A stretch of 64,000 nt of DNA from Diprion similis. Its lineage: Eukaryota; Arthropoda; Insecta; Hymenoptera; Diprionidae. Below the pieces are notes generated by a model that saw nothing but the letters and a program-made list of their open reading frames with translations, was not told the DNA's origin and searched no databases. A program made the translations under genes and the position numbers. Positions 45,701 through 59,424 of this stretch are shown here, piece by piece. Every line of letters starts with the position of its first letter. Positions within the stretch are counted from its first letter, which is position 1. Where the stretch lies: assembly GCF_021155765.1 (NCBI RefSeq), contig NC_060106.1:9617501-9681500 (forward strand). Reading direction: 5' to 3'.

Positions 45701-48260
45701 AGCCAGCTTCACCGCCGCCTCTGGCGGACACGATGATCCGAGTAATAATAGATTAAGGTGTTGCTTCTGAATAATATACAGATTTGACATGTGTCGCAGG
45801 TACTACAGACTGCTTACCATCCCATACGAGGCAGACAAGACAACGCGATGCTTGGCCTTGGCGGCATGCAACGTGCACCGCAACAATGCTTTATCTAATC
45901 GAATTACACGCTAAGTTTCATCGAGATAATTGGAAGCTAAAAATACACCTTTGTTCTTACCTGGGCATTGTTTGCTTATTCAAGAGAGAATGAACGCTGT
46001 TCGGTAATCAAAATGAGCACTGTTTTATCGATTTCATTCCACAGCGTTGAATCTTCTTGAGAAAATCCCAGCATCGAATGGTCGGTAATATGGAAAGTAA
46101 ACGGCAGGACGAACTAGGACTGAATGAAAACAGAATATGAAAACGGCTTATTGCACTTTCTCGGTAGCTCGGTTTGAGATCGAACGTGCGTGCGCGAAGC
46201 GTTGGCGGCAACGACGTTATCCAGCACGCGTGCTAAATGTACAGCGTTCGTGATTTTAGAAACCTGGCGTTCACCCGTTTTACGACCACGGCATGCTCAC
46301 CAACAATGCTTAACACTGAGCGGTTTCCTCGCCAGCTTGGGCGCTCAGTTATTCGGTTATCTACTTATTCGGCGCTTCGATTTCTCGCCTCACACAATTA
46401 CTGTCACAGTCTGGTGTACGGAAGTGCAGTCGTTGAGGAAAGTGGCATATCGCATCGAAAAGTCTTCTTGTTGTGGATGAAAATTTCTTATAAATTCAGC
46501 CGTACTTGACAAGGAAGTTAAAAATGCGCATCTTCCACGATCCACTGTGAAAAGAAACGAAATTTGTCTGACAATGAAATACGTATTTACCACCGGTAGT
46601 GAGTAATCATCAACCTAAACTTATAATCGACATCTTTCGAGTTTTGAAGCTTGTGAGAATCATTAGAATAGCGTCCTCGCGCACAAAAGAAATAACAATT
46701 GATATTAATTATGAATTGACGTTGCGAATAATCTTTCACCTCTCCAACGGCCAGAAAGAGAGAGGGCATTGTCTGCAGGCCTAGAAATTCGGTGTTTGTC
46801 GAAAGCCCCGCGCGTTCTAGCGCCGCTCGGGATACGCCTGGGCTTTGTTGATCGGGCGACACTGATTGCCAATCAATATACCCATCTCGGTGGAATTTGA
46901 TTCAACAACAATGTTGATCAATCAGTGTGCCAGCCTGTACCCCGTCACATACATAGCACCGCTGCAATTCTCTCTTCGAAACAACGAAATAGCAACTTCT
47001 ATTTAGACAATCCCGCCTCTGGCTGTCAATAATCCGTGTCCCTTGATGAATTCAGAATTGAATTTTCGAGCGGTTGATTTTTGGTTTCTAGAGGAAAGAA
47101 ATCCTCTACCGAATTTCCAACTTTTACATCAATTTTTTCACACTTTAATTTCATCTTTGATCATTTTCAAGCAGACCCAGAACGTACTATCAGTCCTGAT
47201 TGGTAAAGGTACTGCTTGTAGTCAAGATGCACCATCTACTCGACGTTACGCATCATCAAGAAGAGCTATTCATGTATGCTTTTATCTGTTCTTGTCTACG
47301 TGTACCGTATACATTGCCAATTCGGACAATATTTAGAATAAATGGATAATTGCTTCGTCAGGAGAACCGCGACTACCCGACCAGTCCCCAATTATATGGA
47401 TTTGCCAAAAGTACACGAACGCAGTGTACACCATGAGCTCGACGCATAGGAAAATACCGAATATTCCCTAATACTTGATCACCGGTCCACCCACACGAGT
47501 CCGAATACCTACGCTTCCCCATACACGTTACTAAACGTTACTAAATGTCACCGGACCAGAAGCTCTGACTCTGATTGCACGCTGTTTGCCGATGTAACCC
47601 ACTCCCCTCCGGAGCGTCGGGATGTATTTTATCCTACCCACACGAATTTGCGGTGGGCAACAGTCAGTTACACATCCACACTATGAGGAAGCCTTACAGG
47701 CCCAAGCCGTCGCGCGTCGGAAGGGAAACGCAACAACTCGAAGCGTGGAGGGTCGGGATAGGAAGTAACGAAAAGTCCGAACCGATCGTTATACAATTAT
47801 TATCCTGTGCATGTGGGAACCGCTGAATCAAGCAACGGAACGGTACAACTTGTCGACGGTTACCCTTGCTCCTTTTCTCTTATATCAAGACAGAGAACCG
47901 AAAGAGACAAATGGAGTGGCGGTTCCGGTTGCTGGACACCGCGACCGGTGGGGTCAGTGGCTGACTCCTGGGGGCATTTTGGGAGGTGGCTAAGCCAGGC
48001 ACGGAAGATGTATGCCAACCGGAAGACACCGTAGCCGGAAACCATTACTGCCCCTCTAATTTCTTTACGATCACAATGCTATTGGTCCCGATTGGTCATG
48101 CTTCCGTGCCGTTCTTGTTTATGACTCCGCTATGGCCAATCATCCTCTGGCCAGGGTAATCTGGTCTCTCCTAACCCGGCTGCTCTTCGCTTCATTGACA
48201 GGACAGCTGTGTACAGTCGTATAGGTATATTTACCTGCGCACATACAACTGCGGACACAA

Positions 48261-51200
48261 ATTACACTTTGAAATCGATCCAACTTTCCGCGTTCCACGA
48301 GTGGAAGTTGACAGTCGTGTAGTCGTTATCCCTCTGCCGGTCTCTCCATTCCCGCTTCGATATCTGTATTAAAATCTCGCGCTGCAACTGCTGGTTCCGT
48401 GGTATAAGCCTTGAGATTACTCTCTCCTGGATTCTCGTACTGTAGCTGGTATTTACACTCAGTGACACGGCGTTGCTCTACGTATTTATTCCTCGTTTTT
48501 TCACTCCTGTGTGCAGGTCTTGTGTTACCGATGTTTTTTCATGCCAATTTTGATCTTGGTCCTTCCAAAAGTCGTGTTTAATCGCTGCCTCAAGAGTCTC
48601 GTGGATTGCCTCTCAGCATCGTTCGTGCGTGAAACTTTATTGCGCTATAGGCACAATGCCGAATGATCCTCTGCCTTCACGCGATGCATCCATTATACTG
48701 CACAGCCCATACAAACGCGATGCATTGTTGCACTAATCACTGACTACATGACTCTTCGTATGGCCACTGGCCAATACCGTGGGGGTGAAGTGCGTGGCAC
48801 GCGCTAGAATCTGAAAGTACATTTCGTTTCCAAGAAGTACTAGTGAGTTGCAACTTTTCGTCAAATAAACTATCTTAGGGAGAAAAAGTGAGCTCTGTCA
48901 AGAATGACAAAGTGGAAAAAGGGATCTTATTGTATTTATGATTGGCACTTACAGTAGTCTTTTTACTTGAGCCTCAAATACATTATTCTCAATTCTTCAT
49001 TTCCATCATCAGTGGTTTGCAAACATGCATTTGATATTCAAAAAAAATCTATGCAATTAAATACCTGAGTGTCGTATTTTTTTTATCGCTTATTATACAT
49101 CCCTGGTACTTTCGCCTCTCATTGAGTCATTTGCATCGTAGATATAAATGATTATCGATATTTGAAATTCCGTTGCTGTTGTAGATGGCACGAAGCCATG
49201 TGGAAGCAATCTGCAGCACGTGCGCGTGCGTAATTTGTTGTCTAACAATCAATTACCAACGCGCAATATTAAGACAAATTTGTGACCTTCCGCTATCCAA
49301 CAGAAAAAAATTTTAATCAGTACTTAGCATAATTGTCTAATGCTAAAAAGTGTGTCATTGGTTTATTGTGGCTCAAAGTCAAAATTGTCAAAGTTTTTTT
49401 CGTTAGTTACGTGTGCATATCATTCACCAAGTTATCCTTGATAGCAAACAGTATTTCAAAATCGAAACATCGAAATGAAAACAATATGAAAATTGTATTG
49501 AAATTTTCATCGTCTCTCTCAAACGTCCCAAAATAAAGAGCAACTCTTCGAGCAGGAATGAAAAATTCTCAAAATTGAGAAATGACTCTTGGACACCGTG
49601 ATGAGTGCCGATAATCCAAGGTGAAGTGCGGTGCACGATGATGCCGCTATCCAACCAGTTTTGGATAAGCCTCGAAGTGAATTAGAGGAGGACGTGGAGT
49701 ATCGCCCGGCTGTGTATGGATGCACGAAGAGTATCCAGACGCGATACGGCTGTGCGGCGTATTCCCGCGTCGCGTCGAGGAGAGCGACTGTGTGGGTACG
49801 TCGGGCTGTGAGCACCGTGGCTCCAGGCACAATGAGGCTATCAGATTATATTTCTATTTTCGACACGCGGTCTATCGTGCAATCCCATCTCCATCTCTCG
49901 GAGCTCCGCTACCGCCTCGATGCTGCGCAGCACCCCGTCCCTTGGCTCCTCGCGATGCTCGCACAACGGCAGCCCGACGTGGTTACACCAGCATTCGAAG
50001 GGCCCGAGGGCCTGCCAACCGTCGACGGTATAAGGAATGTAACGCGGACGCGAGACGAGGCGGCCAGGAAGCCGATGACTCTCTATACACGCCACTGTTT
50101 AATACGAAGAGCGTATTACTGACAAGCGATATGCCACCGCGGTAGAGCCAGTCGCCCAGCTCGCACTAAAGATAGTACCTACCCACCACAGATCCAAGAT
50201 ACTCGCCGTACATGAATTCCGCTCATTACATACTTACTTTTATCTCGCGCACCGTCAGGTACCTGATTGCTCCGATAAGCCGCGTTGCAGTTTGGTGGAA
50301 ATCGTTTACCTTACCCCTTCCACTCTAGCCACTATCCAGACTGGAGTGCGTAAATCGGATCACAGTCCATTTTTTAAGGTGAAATTTCTAAAGTTTGTTG
50401 AGAAACATATTTTTTTACTCTACGTAGGCGTGAAGTGGGATTTTACGGTCAGTTTTGTGGGTGTAAAATCCTGTTTTGCAGATCGGTATGTTTAAATTGA
50501 AAAAGGACCTTAATTCCCCGAATCGTTGAGTCTCTCGCACTCAAAGTTGAGGTCAGGTTGATTCTGAGAACTTTCAGTTCAGTTTATCGCCAAGAGCTGG
50601 CACGGTGATCGTGTTTTGGAGTTAGTTATTTGTTCAAAAAATAATAAACAGAAAATAAAAAAAACAATCCCAATAAAGTTTGAGAGAAAATACAGGCCAA
50701 ACTTCAGGAAGCATAATGGACAATTTTCATTTTGAAAATTCAAAAATCAACAATTGATTCATAAAGTTTAATTGAATTCAAATTTTCAATTAAAAAATCG
50801 GATGATTGAATTTCTGTGGTGAAACAAAAATTTGTAATATCATTACTTTTAACGAATACGAATAAATATATTTTTTAACATAGAAGTATTACTGTTCTTT
50901 GGGAGGGCTTCACCCCCACACCTTCACCGGAGCTTTCGCCTCTAGACCCCTTCTGTGTCCATGTCTGCGGCCTACTTCTTATTACCTTTTGTTACAATTT
51001 TTGTACAATGTTTTCCAATCTTACGGCTCGTAGGTAAAAAAATATTGTTTCCATCGCGAGCATAACGATTTACACCCTCATGCAATCATGCCGAGCACTC
51101 GGGGCGTAAGACAGTATCTTATGCTCTAAATACGACAGCTACTATTTTGTCAAAATTACCGTAGGTTCATGCAGTACAGTAACTTTATACTGAACCATAT

Positions 51201-52180
51201 TGGTTGGGTTAGCCGAACACAAAGACACAATGACCGCAGATCATTGAAACGAATACAAGATCGTTACTCACTATCTTACTAGGTAATAATCTTCAAGATA
51301 TAATTCCGTTTCACCGGAATAAAATCCCTTCGGACCAGAATAATTTGTATCCTGGTAGTAGCACCCAGCGTCAGCGAAACCTGAATATTCTGTATTTCAA
51401 TATTACCTTATGGACGATGGTATCACGTAGATGGATTTGAGGTACGTAGCTCGCAGGTATCTCGGATCCTCAGCCGGACAGGCGGTGTGTTCGGTCGTGA
51501 CGTTGGTTCGCATGGGTAAGATGATGGGCGACCTTCCTTCGTCCCTTCGGGCGGGGCAGCTTCTCTTGCAGCGGGTTCTTCTCGCATAGCACGAAACATC
51601 AAGTTGGCTCTTTCGCATGGCGAACTCCGCGGTCTCGACCGTGCAGGTTATTTATGGGCTAAACATCCGTCTTGAACCCCTTAGCCACTGCTATCCTTTT
51701 GTTCCTTCGTTCCTTCACGTCTACTTCTAATTTACTTCTGTCTCTTTTCGAGGTATGCTTAAGAGATTGCCTGCCGATTCGCTTCGATCATCGGTAGAAA
51801 CGATCCTGAAGTATATAAATTTATATATGTTTATACCTGCACAGGCGGAGAGTCGATGGTATTGAATATCGATGACGTCACCTTCTCCTCCAGCGGATCA
51901 CCGCCATGCCTAGATATTGCAGGTAAGTGATCACGCTGGTTGGCTAAAAATAAAAAATCGACTTTCTCGGAATTACATGAGTCACGGAGGTGGCACCGTA
52001 TCACACGGAAACACGGGAAACGCGGATGAAAATTAGACGAATGAAACGAAGGAGTCAGAAAAAGGGACCGAAAAAGAGAGGAAAAGGGAAGAGAATGGCA
52101 GAGTTGCTGTACGAGCTCAGCAAACAGCTCGCGATGAAAGAGCTGCAGGGGGAGGGATTGGCGGCAGAGGAAATACACCC
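48261..52180. other. Mixed single-copy stretch without a supported gene
   Basis: It has AT-rich blocks at about 48880-49560 and 50500-50880 and a CpG-rich island-like block at 49620-50130. That block carries frames of 163 and 141 codons on the plus strand that overlap each other and a minus-strand frame. None is recognised. Confidence 0.5.
50722..50789. repeat. AT-rich inverted repeat cluster
   Basis: AATTTTCA at 50722-50729 faces TGAAAATT at 50733-50740 across 3 bp. TTGAAAATT (50732-50740) also pairs with AATTTTCAA (50781-50789) across 40 bp. Confidence 0.7.
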
Positions 52181-52210
52181 GAGAGAGGAGAGGAGAGGAG
52201 AGGAGAGAGA
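52181..52210. repeat. (GGAGA)n short tandem repeat
   Basis: GAGAGGAGAGGAGAGGAGAG, 5-bp periodic purine tract. Confidence 0.85.
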
Positions 52211-52476
52211 GCACCCGTCGACCAGTTATCGCAACGCTTCGCGGCGTTGTACCCCGAAGCAAGAGAGGACGTGGAGGAACCACTAGATGGTACGATGGAC
52301 GGACGTCTACGCACGACACTGTAAAATTACGGTGTCAAGAACAATTACTTTACACACGAGCAGTTACCGCGCTCTACAAGCTACTCAAAAGACACCCCCA
52401 CCCCCTTCTACCCTCCCACCGTCGTGTTGTGTAATGCGGAAACTGGATTCCGTATTTTGCGGGTCACGTGTCCGAC

Positions 52477-52500
52477 GCCCCCACCCCCACCCCCACCCCC
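52477..52500. repeat. (CCCCCA)n short tandem repeat
   Basis: Four runs of five C separated by single A residues. The complementary strand has the G-run spacing of a potential G-quadruplex. Confidence 0.88.
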
Positions 52501-55500
52501 GTTTCTCTTCGAGGTTATTATAAAACTTTGACAACGCGATGAATTTCAGGCTCACTGCGCGGGTACGGGCAGCGGCATTTATCCAGCCGGACATTTTTCC
52601 CGGCCCCTCTCCTTAATCTTCTGCTTCTTTCCAAATTCGTCACGTCCAACATTTTCCTGATTTCCTCTGTCTTATCCAGCGGGCTTAAGCCGAGGCTCGT
52701 GCGATTGAAGCCGCACTTCCTCGGACGACGCGAATCACGAGATTGTCCAAGCCAGGCTGAGGACTACGCGAAAGGGAGTTTTCGAGGAGGGGGTCGCGCC
52801 CGATAATATCAGCGGTTCTGGGAGGCGGGGGTTGCAGGCAAAGGGTCCCAATCAATCAGCCGGAAATCAGTATGCACGGCACGTCTGCCTAATGCCGCCA
52901 CTCTTTCATCATATTCATTTGATCGCAGCTTCACCGAGCGACCTGCTGCAGAGTGCCCGTAACGCTAATGGGGTATATTTGAATCTGTTGTCTACACCGC
53001 GGCCGGGGGCAGCGATACGACTTTCCTTCGAAATACGGGTCTAGTCGAGGTGCGTGCGCACGATGAAGCCTTATACACACACTTTCCATGACGTATTAAA
53101 ACAGCTTATTATTTGCCAGACGGTGTTGCCGAGAGGCAAATGCAGCCTCTACGCCGGACGAGGTGCGGAGGAGGGGTCAACACGGGGGTAATTCCAAAGA
53201 GCTTCTCTCCCGGCAACTAGGTGATCCGGATTATCCTGGATCCGCTTAGTTTACCGGACACTTGCGCCGGACGCCGACGACGACCGATACGATACCATCT
53301 GACTTCGCTTCTCTTTTCACTCTTCGTCTCTCTTTCCTTTTCAGACCAGAGAAGCGATCCAGGTTCAAAAGCCAGGGAGTCATTGAGAAAAGTGCTGCAA
53401 ACGTTTAGACGGAACCACTAAGTTCGATACGAGATTTGATTGGCAAGACTCGTGGCGAAATATAACCAAGTCTGGACACTCGATGAAAATGGTTCTCCTT
53501 TGATGTATCATTTCCATAAATTCTAATGTTAAATTTTTTAAGACATACGTAGAATTAATGTGATAGTTAAGTGTTTCCGTTCAAAATTAATGGTCTTGTA
53601 TTTTTTTGGTTATAACGTACAGAAAAATGAATTTCAAATATTGTAACTTTCGTGGAAGTTACGAAATAAATGTAGGTTCGTGAACAATAAAGGCATGGCA
53701 TAAAGCTATTAAGATATAAACTTGAATTTTGGAATTTGATGAGAAATACCCACATAATCAATTCTTGATTACGTTCATCAAAATTCGTGAGAAAACTATT
53801 TCAAATAGATCCTACACTTGCCCTTACCCGACATTCCTTCTGCTGGTCCAAGTACATCGGCATCAAATGCACCAAAAAGTCCATCGCAGCAATTGGCGTT
53901 CCGTGTCGTTGAAACTGAGTCAAGTCCTCCCCAGGCGTCGTGTGTCAACGGCCCACCGCTTGACAGACCGCAGACAACGGAACCCCGCTTTTTGGGTGCG
54001 CTGTCAAAATAGATAGCGCTCCGCGGTATCGGAGGGAAAGTTCACCAAGCATTTTACGAGTGGTAGTTTGACGGTGTGGGTGACGAGGCGAGGGGTGAGG
54101 GTCGGATGTGACGTCAGGGGTGATTAACATAAGCGTATCGACTTGGCGAGGGTCCTTGTCAAAGGGTGATGACCTTGGGGCAGGGTGCAGAATGCAGGCA
54201 ACCCTTCTATGGCGGCACCGGATGACTCTAATATCTAATGTGCTCACATTAGCACGGGGATTGCATTTTAATGAAACCCTGCATGCACCACTTGGGGTCC
54301 TCCTGCGGCGTTCTGAAATTTCACCTCGAATCCACCGAAGCGCCGGTTGGATAGAGGGAAATTCATGACAATTACGAAATCGGACATCGGGAGTGAATTC
54401 TCGTGCACTTTTTACTTTTGTGCCCAGTTGATGCGACCGCGTAATGCAGACTCCGCTTTATGTTCTGTAACCAGTGTTACCACATACCCTACAAGGTTTT
54501 CAGTGCCATTACCCGTGACACGGTGCAAGCTGGCGATAGGAATCCCTTAATACTAAAGTCTCGGACCAGGCTGCGGTCGACTCGTTCAATGATGTATCGA
54601 TCACACAGCTGCACCATACGAATTGCAGGAACAACCGCTCAGTTGTAATAAGCAGCTACAAGTAATCTGACGGTAATTAATCTTCCCCCGAGAGCGACGC
54701 AAGCCGGCTTATGATACACGCCGCCGTAGCGCAGGAGGTGAACGAATGCGTTTAATGGAAATAAACGGGAATTACACCCTGTGAAAATGATCTACGCCAC
54801 GATCGATTGTGACAACTGTAAAACTATAATGTGTATCTGAACTTGCGTTCAGGTAGCCGTTTTACGCGGGTCATCGGACTCTGTTTTCGGACATCGAGAA
54901 CTCGGACACGACTTGGATAAGATTTTTCGTTACAATTGCAAATAAACTCTCGTCGCCAAGTTCATACATGCCGGTGAGAAGGGATCGTTGACGTCGTTTC
55001 TGGTGGGGAAATCAGGAACGGGCTTTAGACTGGGAGAGTAGGATATGTAATGGCTGCACGACAGACCGCGAGTGGGACGGAGATGGCAACTGCATCTCAT
55101 TCATACTTTTGCATTTGAAAAGTCATTTATGTGCGGGGTAGAAGAAGACCGGTGCAATGCTGCGGAGCTAAGAAGATACGGATACGAGAGAGAAAGAGCG
55201 GGACCCACAACGAGAGGGTATTATAATAGATATGTTAGCATGCAAACGTTGTCTTTTACGTTCCCTGCCTGCCACGATAGACGTGTGTTAGTGGTACTCT
55301 CGCCTGCAAGGATGTGCCAAGCTGTTTGTGGGCCACGGGATGTTACAGACTAGGTCTTGGATTTGGTGAGAAGACGTTCAGATTTAATCCAAGTACCTTG
55401 ATAATTCAATCTTATCCTAATTGGTGTAAAGCTGTAACGTACCAATGAAAAAGAAGTCTTCCATCGTGATTTCAACTGACCGCAAGTCTGTTAAGGTATT

Positions 55501-56292
55501 TGGAATGTAGAAGGACCCCTGAGGTGAACTAGTGAGAAATGGTGAACTTCTGATCCTTCATTCAAATTGACCTGCATGATCTTTCTCTTCACTGGTCCCA
55601 GAAATATCATCAAATGGATACGCATCTTGGTTTTAAATGTCGTTGAAGGGTTTGGTAATAATAGTTTCTGACCCAGAGGAGCGATATTTTTCTTCAGACG
55701 GTTTCCTGCTTCAACTCACGTTCCTTTTGCAATGACTTCCGGGTGGTCGGACGTCGCCGTCGACGTGGTCGGCCCTGAGTCCGCAGCGACTGGCTCGCGC
55801 GCGGCTCGTCGGCGAGAGGGGCGGGTAAGCGCGGATCTCCGAATAGGGGTGGGGGCGGTGAGGGGTGCACCTACTTACCATACTCCCAGTATACCAAAGT
55901 CTCGCTGCCGACGCGCTTGCCACAGATAGTAGTTGCTAGCACGCGGCACTCCGCCGCAGCGTACCGTGTGCTTTCGCTCCGTGTAGTCTGCACGATTCCG
56001 TGTGTTTCGCGATTTCCACGTGCCAGTTTTTTCCAGGTAGATCGATCCCCCCTCCCCGATTCTCGATCTTTTCATCTCCTTTGCGTCAACTCGCTCTCTC
56101 CGAAAAGAAAAAACTAAAACGTCCTCTTTTCACGTCTATCAAAAGAACGATTGGGGGTCGTCTTATACCCGTGACCGAAGCTAATGGTGGGGGAAATTTA
56201 ACCGGAAGTCACTGGCAAGCGTAAGTGTTGTCGGTTTCGTACGATGCCAGTTCGTCAGGGTCTCGTGGTCTCCGGTTCCTCGTGTTCATACA
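52501..56292. other. Single-copy stretch without a supported gene
   Basis: CpG-rich at 52550-53420 and 55700-56060, AT-rich at 53450-53780. TTTTTTCCAGGTAGATCG at 56028-56045 could be an exon end with a donor site but no flanking coding frame supports it. No gene is recognised. Confidence 0.45.
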
Positions 56293-56310
56293 GGGGGGGG
56301 GGGGGGGGGG
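56293..56310 (+). repeat. (G)18 homopolymer
   Basis: Eighteen consecutive G, followed by a purine-rich stretch (GGAGGGAGAGAGGG type). The exact length may be unreliable. Confidence 0.85.
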
Positions 56311-56980
56311 AGGATGGCGACGTGGTGGGGATTGGGAGGGAGAGAGGGAGAAAGGAAGGGATGAAGGCATGTGATGCAGCCAATACATCTGACCCGTTAA
56401 AAGTCACGTGACTTCTAGAAATTTGGAAAAGATGAATCGAAGAGCGATCGCGGTGTCCACCGTTTGGGAAAACCGTCAATTGGTACGTACCCAATTTGAG
56501 TCATTTTTATTTCGGTTATTTATACGATCCAGTTCTTTAGGCCTCGACAAGCTGGTTGATAGTCTTAACTTTACGAAATTTGAAAAAGAGAAGATCAAGA
56601 GCTAAACGTGTTTTAGCTTTTGTGAAATCACAACGATTCGCAAATAACAGTATAGACTGGAACATTGTCTACTTGTTATCCGTAACGAAGCCTTCTTGTG
56701 CGGTGTGGACGATGACTGCAGGATGAGTGAGCTGAAAGAGAGAAAAATAAATTCTAAACAGTATATGTATGCCTCGAAATTGAATTCGTTTGGTGAATGA
56801 CGTCTAACAAACCGCAGTTATATCATAAAAAGCAATGCAGCAGAACGTGAATTAATTCTTGTAGCACCCCTCTTGGAAGTGTCCCGAAATTCAATAAAGG
56901 CGAATAAGGCCTTGACGCAACCCCCGTACCCACCCCTCACCTTCTTCCATCCGCAATCCTCATCCGTATCGCCAGCTCAC

Positions 56981-57003
56981 TCTCTCTCTCTCTCTCTCTC
57001 TCT
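56981..57003. repeat. (TC)n microsatellite
   Basis: Eleven TC units after CCAGCTCAC. Confidence 0.92.
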
Positions 57004-57270
57004 TACTCTTTCTATTCTATGGGGTGGTCACAGAGCTTGGCTCGGCGGCGTTCCAAAGTTGTAGACGAGCCACGGTGCATATATTAGTCTGTATATTATG
57101 GTGGCTGAAGAGGGTCGTCGCGATGCCAAAGACAATTACCCCGCAATAAGCAATTTCTTCTCTTTGTCATCTGACGAGGAGAGTCATTATTTTTCGAAGC
57201 TCGACATCGGCATCTCGAACCCCTGAAAGACGATGCAATTTTTCTTGAATATATTGGAGAAGGAGTGACA

Positions 57271-57293
57271 TTAGAGGTCGTAGTAACCTCTAA
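57271..57293. other. 8-bp perfect hairpin upstream of poly(A)
   Basis: TTAGAGGT and ACCTCTAA flank a 7-base loop (CGTAGTA). The arms are perfectly complementary. A 20-base A run begins 20 bp downstream. Confidence 0.6.
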
Positions 57294-57312
57294 GAAAACA
57301 ACGAGCTTAAAG

Positions 57313-57332
57313 AAAAAAAAAAAAAAAAAAAA
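57313..57332 (+). repeat. (A)20 homopolymer
   Basis: Twenty consecutive A flanked by AAAG and CGCGG; possibly a retroposed tail or a slippage run. Confidence 0.88.
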
Positions 57333-58478
57333 CGCGGAGTGGCACGCTACGCAGTCCGGAATTAGGGGCGAAAATCTTTGGGAATAGGCATCTCGCCCCC
57401 GTATTCCTTGCGGAAAGTTGAGCAGCAATTTCATCGCCAATGATCAGGATACAGCGGAAAGTGATTCTGGATGCATAAAAGGCGAGTATTCAGCAGCGCG
57501 GATCTGACTCGCTCGATATCGATCGCTGCAGACGCATCATACGTACATACTATGAATAATACATGCGTCCATGTGTGCTTGTGTAGCATATCGGATGCAG
57601 ACGCGTATGCGTATAACAGATCTTTCAGTGTCAACCGAGTGAAATCTAGCACGGCCACGCGTCAGGCCGGATAGCTAGGATGTTTGACGTGACCACCGAG
57701 CAGGGAGGGATTGAAGTGACACAACATTGCAATAACTGCAATTACTCAAACGGATAAATATGCGTGTGAAGAGAGAACCGTGAGGTTCGCTAAAAAAATT
57801 GCATAAATTAATCTAAAAAGCCCTGGTAACAATTCAATGCTCAGCGAATATTATTATCTGTATATACAGTACACAAGCAGAGATCAATCCGCAATATTAA
57901 ACGCTGTCAATGACTTTTTTTCTCTATATTGTTTCTACACCTGAAAGTCTTTTACCAGAGATAATTTTAATAATTACACTACTAACGTTCGATGAATGGC
58001 AAGGTATGCACTACTCGCGCAGCAAATACAGCAAACGTTATTATTTTCTTCCAAATAGATTCTAATTCGTCAAACACTAGCTGGCCAGTGATCGTTAATA
58101 ATATGGTAATCACACATTCGAGTATGTTGAAATATATTCCGTCGAAATACGTGCAGCATTAGCGTCTGTCCGAGATCGAAGCTGTTAATTACAGACGTTA
58201 AATACTTCTATGTGTTTATAGTCAGAGTCGAATCAAATTAAACGGCAAAGTAATAATTATTCCAGCCTCACGACAGCCAATGTCAGCTATTTTGCGTTTC
58301 TGTTTACTTTTCCAAGCTTTCGATTCTGCCGCATCATGTGCCTCTCATACTCGCTCGGTTCTACTCAAGCTCGCAGAGGGTTGTTCTCTCGCACTGCAGC
58401 GGCTGTCGGAGGGTTATCAATTCGAAACCGAAGGACCATACGCAGGATCAGAAAACCCAGCCGCCCGGGGCGTCCGGC

Positions 58479-58504
58479 AAGGCGAGGCGAGACGAGGCGA
58501 GGCG
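58479..58504. repeat. GGCGA short tandem repeat
   Basis: AAGGCGAGGCGAGACGAGGC continuing GAGGCG, 5-bp periodic. Confidence 0.82.
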
Positions 58505-58736
58505 CACCCTCCTCACGTACCACTCAGAATTTCGCTTGGTTAACGTTTTTTAACATTTCATTTGACAGCTGTCGCCTGCAATACGTACGGGGTTGGCTGT
58601 CTTCAGCTCCGACCAAGTTTCCGTGGTTTCAGCCCCGAAAACCCGCAGGATCTGACGCTGCACCGGGTTTCGTTTCCGATTGCTTTTGACTCTGGGCGTG
58701 TTGCCCTTGGGCCTTATTTTCACGGAATTTTTAACC

Positions 58737-58750
58737 AAAAAAAAAAAAAA
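58737..58750 (+). repeat. (A)14 homopolymer
   Basis: Fourteen A between CC and GAAGACTCC. Confidence 0.88.
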
Positions 58751-59424
58751 GAAGACTCCGGTGGAAATCTGGAAGTGGAATCGGCCACGAAGGTGAGGAA
58801 TCAGCCCGCGGTGGGCCTTGCTGAGAACTATTTTTAACGGCTTAACGGATCTTGTTATCGAGGCCCTGGCGAGATGTTCCCATCAGATGTCAACAAGTTT
58901 TAATGGGTACCTAAGAATCGCTTACGAAATAGGACAGAAGTTGACCCAAGACACGTGCAGCGCGTCGCGACGCGATGCGACAGACGTTGTGGGACGCCGC
59001 GCGTTCACTTTGAGATAAAAATGAATAGCGAGGTATATAAAAATTGCTAAGAAATCCCATGGCGTTCTAGCCTGAGAACTTTCTCAATTAAAGTCAACAA
59101 TTAGCGATAGATGTAATAAATAATGACAAAGTATAACAAGCAGCTTGTCTCCTCCGCTCTTACGTTTCGCTTGCCGCCGCTACTAGCTCCTCTCGCACTC
59201 ACCTCTGGAATGCCCGTTAGACGGAATGGACGTGGTGGTTCGATCCGGTGTTACAAGTAGCGGCTAATGGTGTCTCCTTTTTCTTCTCTCCTTATCCCTC
59301 TCTGTCGCAACGGTATTTAGCGAGTTCGTAGGCTGCTTAATTAATGCTGGCAAGGACGCGTATTAAATTTCGAGTAATAGATTACAAAATAGATACGGAA
59401 CGTGAAAAAAAATAAGAGTAATAC

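Larger units (their letters stand above)
39729..48260. other. Long single-copy stretch without a supported gene
   Basis: It contains a 14-bp palindrome (39903), a GGATG tract (39983), an AT-rich part (about 41500-42400), a GGTTAGCTA duplication (42723), adjacent CAGGTAG words (43407), a GC-rich hairpin (45537) and a CT-rich tract (44880-44920). Open frames are short and overlapping. Confidence 0.5.
56311..59424. other. Single-copy stretch without a supported gene
   Basis: It carries a (TC)n run (56981), a hairpin followed by a 20-base A run (57271-57332), an AT-rich section (57730-58270), a GGCGA tract (58479) and a 14-base A run (58737). Several overlapping frames at 58280-58840 are not recognised. 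Confidence 0.5.

Noticed and set aside
49631..50145. 163- and 141-codon overlapping plus-strand frames
   Set aside because: Two different frames are open over the same CpG-rich block together with a minus-strand frame. At most one could be real and none is recognised.
35080..56040. Enrichment of Zelda-type CAGGTAG words
   Set aside because: The number of single copies seen is near what chance predicts for both strands of 37 kb. Only the adjacent pair at 43407 is kept as a finding.
59235..59260. Possible tRNA T-arm (GGTTCGATCC)
   Set aside because: The bases flanking the loop do not pair as a T stem and no upstream A-box, anticodon arm or acceptor stem could be found.
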